From NCBI GenBank assembly GCA_014549065.1, contig JACDOX010000165.1, positions 678,758 to 742,757 on the forward strand: 64,000 nucleotides of DNA, written 5' to 3'. This document shows, one piece after another, positions 63,244 to 64,000 of this stretch. The DNA comes from Cardinalis cardinalis. Taxonomy: Eukaryota; Chordata; Aves; Passeriformes; Cardinalidae. Under the pieces are notes generated by a model, which saw only the letters and a list, made by a program, of their open reading frames with translations, made no database searches and was not told the origin of the DNA. Position 1 is the first letter of the stretch; every line of letters begins with the position of its first letter. A program made the position numbers and the translations under genes.

Positions 63244-64000
63244 AGTCTATGTGTTTGTGATGTGCAATTGCTAAATACTCCTGTTTATATCTGGTTATGA
63301 AAAATGGTGTTGGAATTGAGAGAGCCACCAACCTGAGGGAAGTAGAAACATCATTTAAGCCCAGTATTTTCATAAGGATTTGAATTCCATGTCATGATGA
63401 AGTGTGACACTCCCTGTCACAGGGCACAGTGTTAATTCAATGCTCAGAAGACACTTAGAGACATCCTAGAAGATCTTGTCAAGAAGTATCAGCAAAAGCT
63501 GTTTCTAGTTTAAGAAATCACTNAAAACTGGGAAAGTGTATTGAATTGAATCCATGCCATCTTTACCTTGTCCTTACACCATTTTCTGGCTGTGTGGTCA
63601 CTGTCCAAGACAGAACTCTGAGCTAAGGAATACTTAGTTAAATCTGGGGCGTTTTATGCTTTTTTAAAGAAATTTTGCATGAAGGCAACAGAAAAAATCC
63701 TTTCTGCCCCCTTCAGCTGTGCCTGCTCTCTGCAATCAGCACTGTGTGTCTGTAGCTGCNCTGGCTCTTGCAGCTGAGGTCTTCCACAAGGCTCTGGAGG
63801 TGCCAGTGAAGGAAAAATGACAATAGAGTCATGAGGAGTGCTGAGGCTGGAACAANACCAAATACCCATCAGCATTCCACTGGTTTTGATTCATCACTGA
63901 CAGTAAACCAAAGTCAGGGATCCACATTATTAAAGGCATTCAAATACTTAAAGCTCACCAAAATCTCTGTGAGTAAAATGTCTGAATATTTTAATAATTT
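63244..64000. other. No gene seen
   Basis: Unique sequence to the window edge. A 73-codon minus frame at 63654-63875 crosses three ambiguous bases and has no splice support. Confidence 0.5.

Overview
The window looks like gene-poor nuclear DNA from a bird, most probably a songbird. Four CR1 LINE 3' ends are present, and the best one (about 14330-14620) ends in the ATTCTATG octamer repeats diagnostic of avian CR1. Three solo retroviral LTRs match, from memory, families common in passerine genomes. The DNA is AT-rich and CpG-poor, has no CpG island, and carries single ambiguous bases (n) scattered through it. I see no bacterial gene organisation, rRNA, tRNA or CRISPR.

Genes: no complete gene can be supported. 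The open frames are short, rarely start in a good context and usually cross n positions, which is what chance gives in 64 kb. One stretch stands out as a possible internal coding exon: 9918-10095, minus strand. It has 58 full codons, a near-consensus splice donor, a plausible acceptor and five CpGs in an otherwise CpG-poor area. A second candidate (53130-53336, minus) is much weaker. If either is real, most of the window is intron of a minus-strand gene; I do not recognise the protein.

Layout: 1-4500 unique sequence; 4515-4978 solo LTR; 9918-10095 candidate exon; 10602-11056 solo LTR with a 5-bp target duplication; about 14330-14620 CR1; 17795-17985 AT-rich block bounded by a 23-bp direct repeat; about 18193-18325 CR1 (minus); 19054-20834 a local duplication; 21740-21799 and 23693-23897 microsatellites; 31056-31703 solo LTR with a 6-bp target duplication; about 34473-34645 CR1 (minus); 36033-36237 a compound microsatellite ending in 127 uninterrupted purines; 39968-48480 a stretch with almost no n; about 63178-63243 CR1 3' end. 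All three LTRs lie on the plus strand, opposite to the candidate exon, which fits (weakly, n=3) the known bias against sense-oriented LTRs in introns.

The most unusual structure is the duplication at 19-21 kb. A segment of about 470 bp made of blocks A then B (19054-19522) occurs again 835 bp downstream in the order B then A (20358-20834), same orientation. The second copy covers the unit exactly once: it starts and stops at the same internal point with a 3-bp overlap, and its B-A junction falls on an 8-bp direct repeat that flanks the first copy. That is a circular permutation, as expected if a small excised DNA circle had reinserted nearby.
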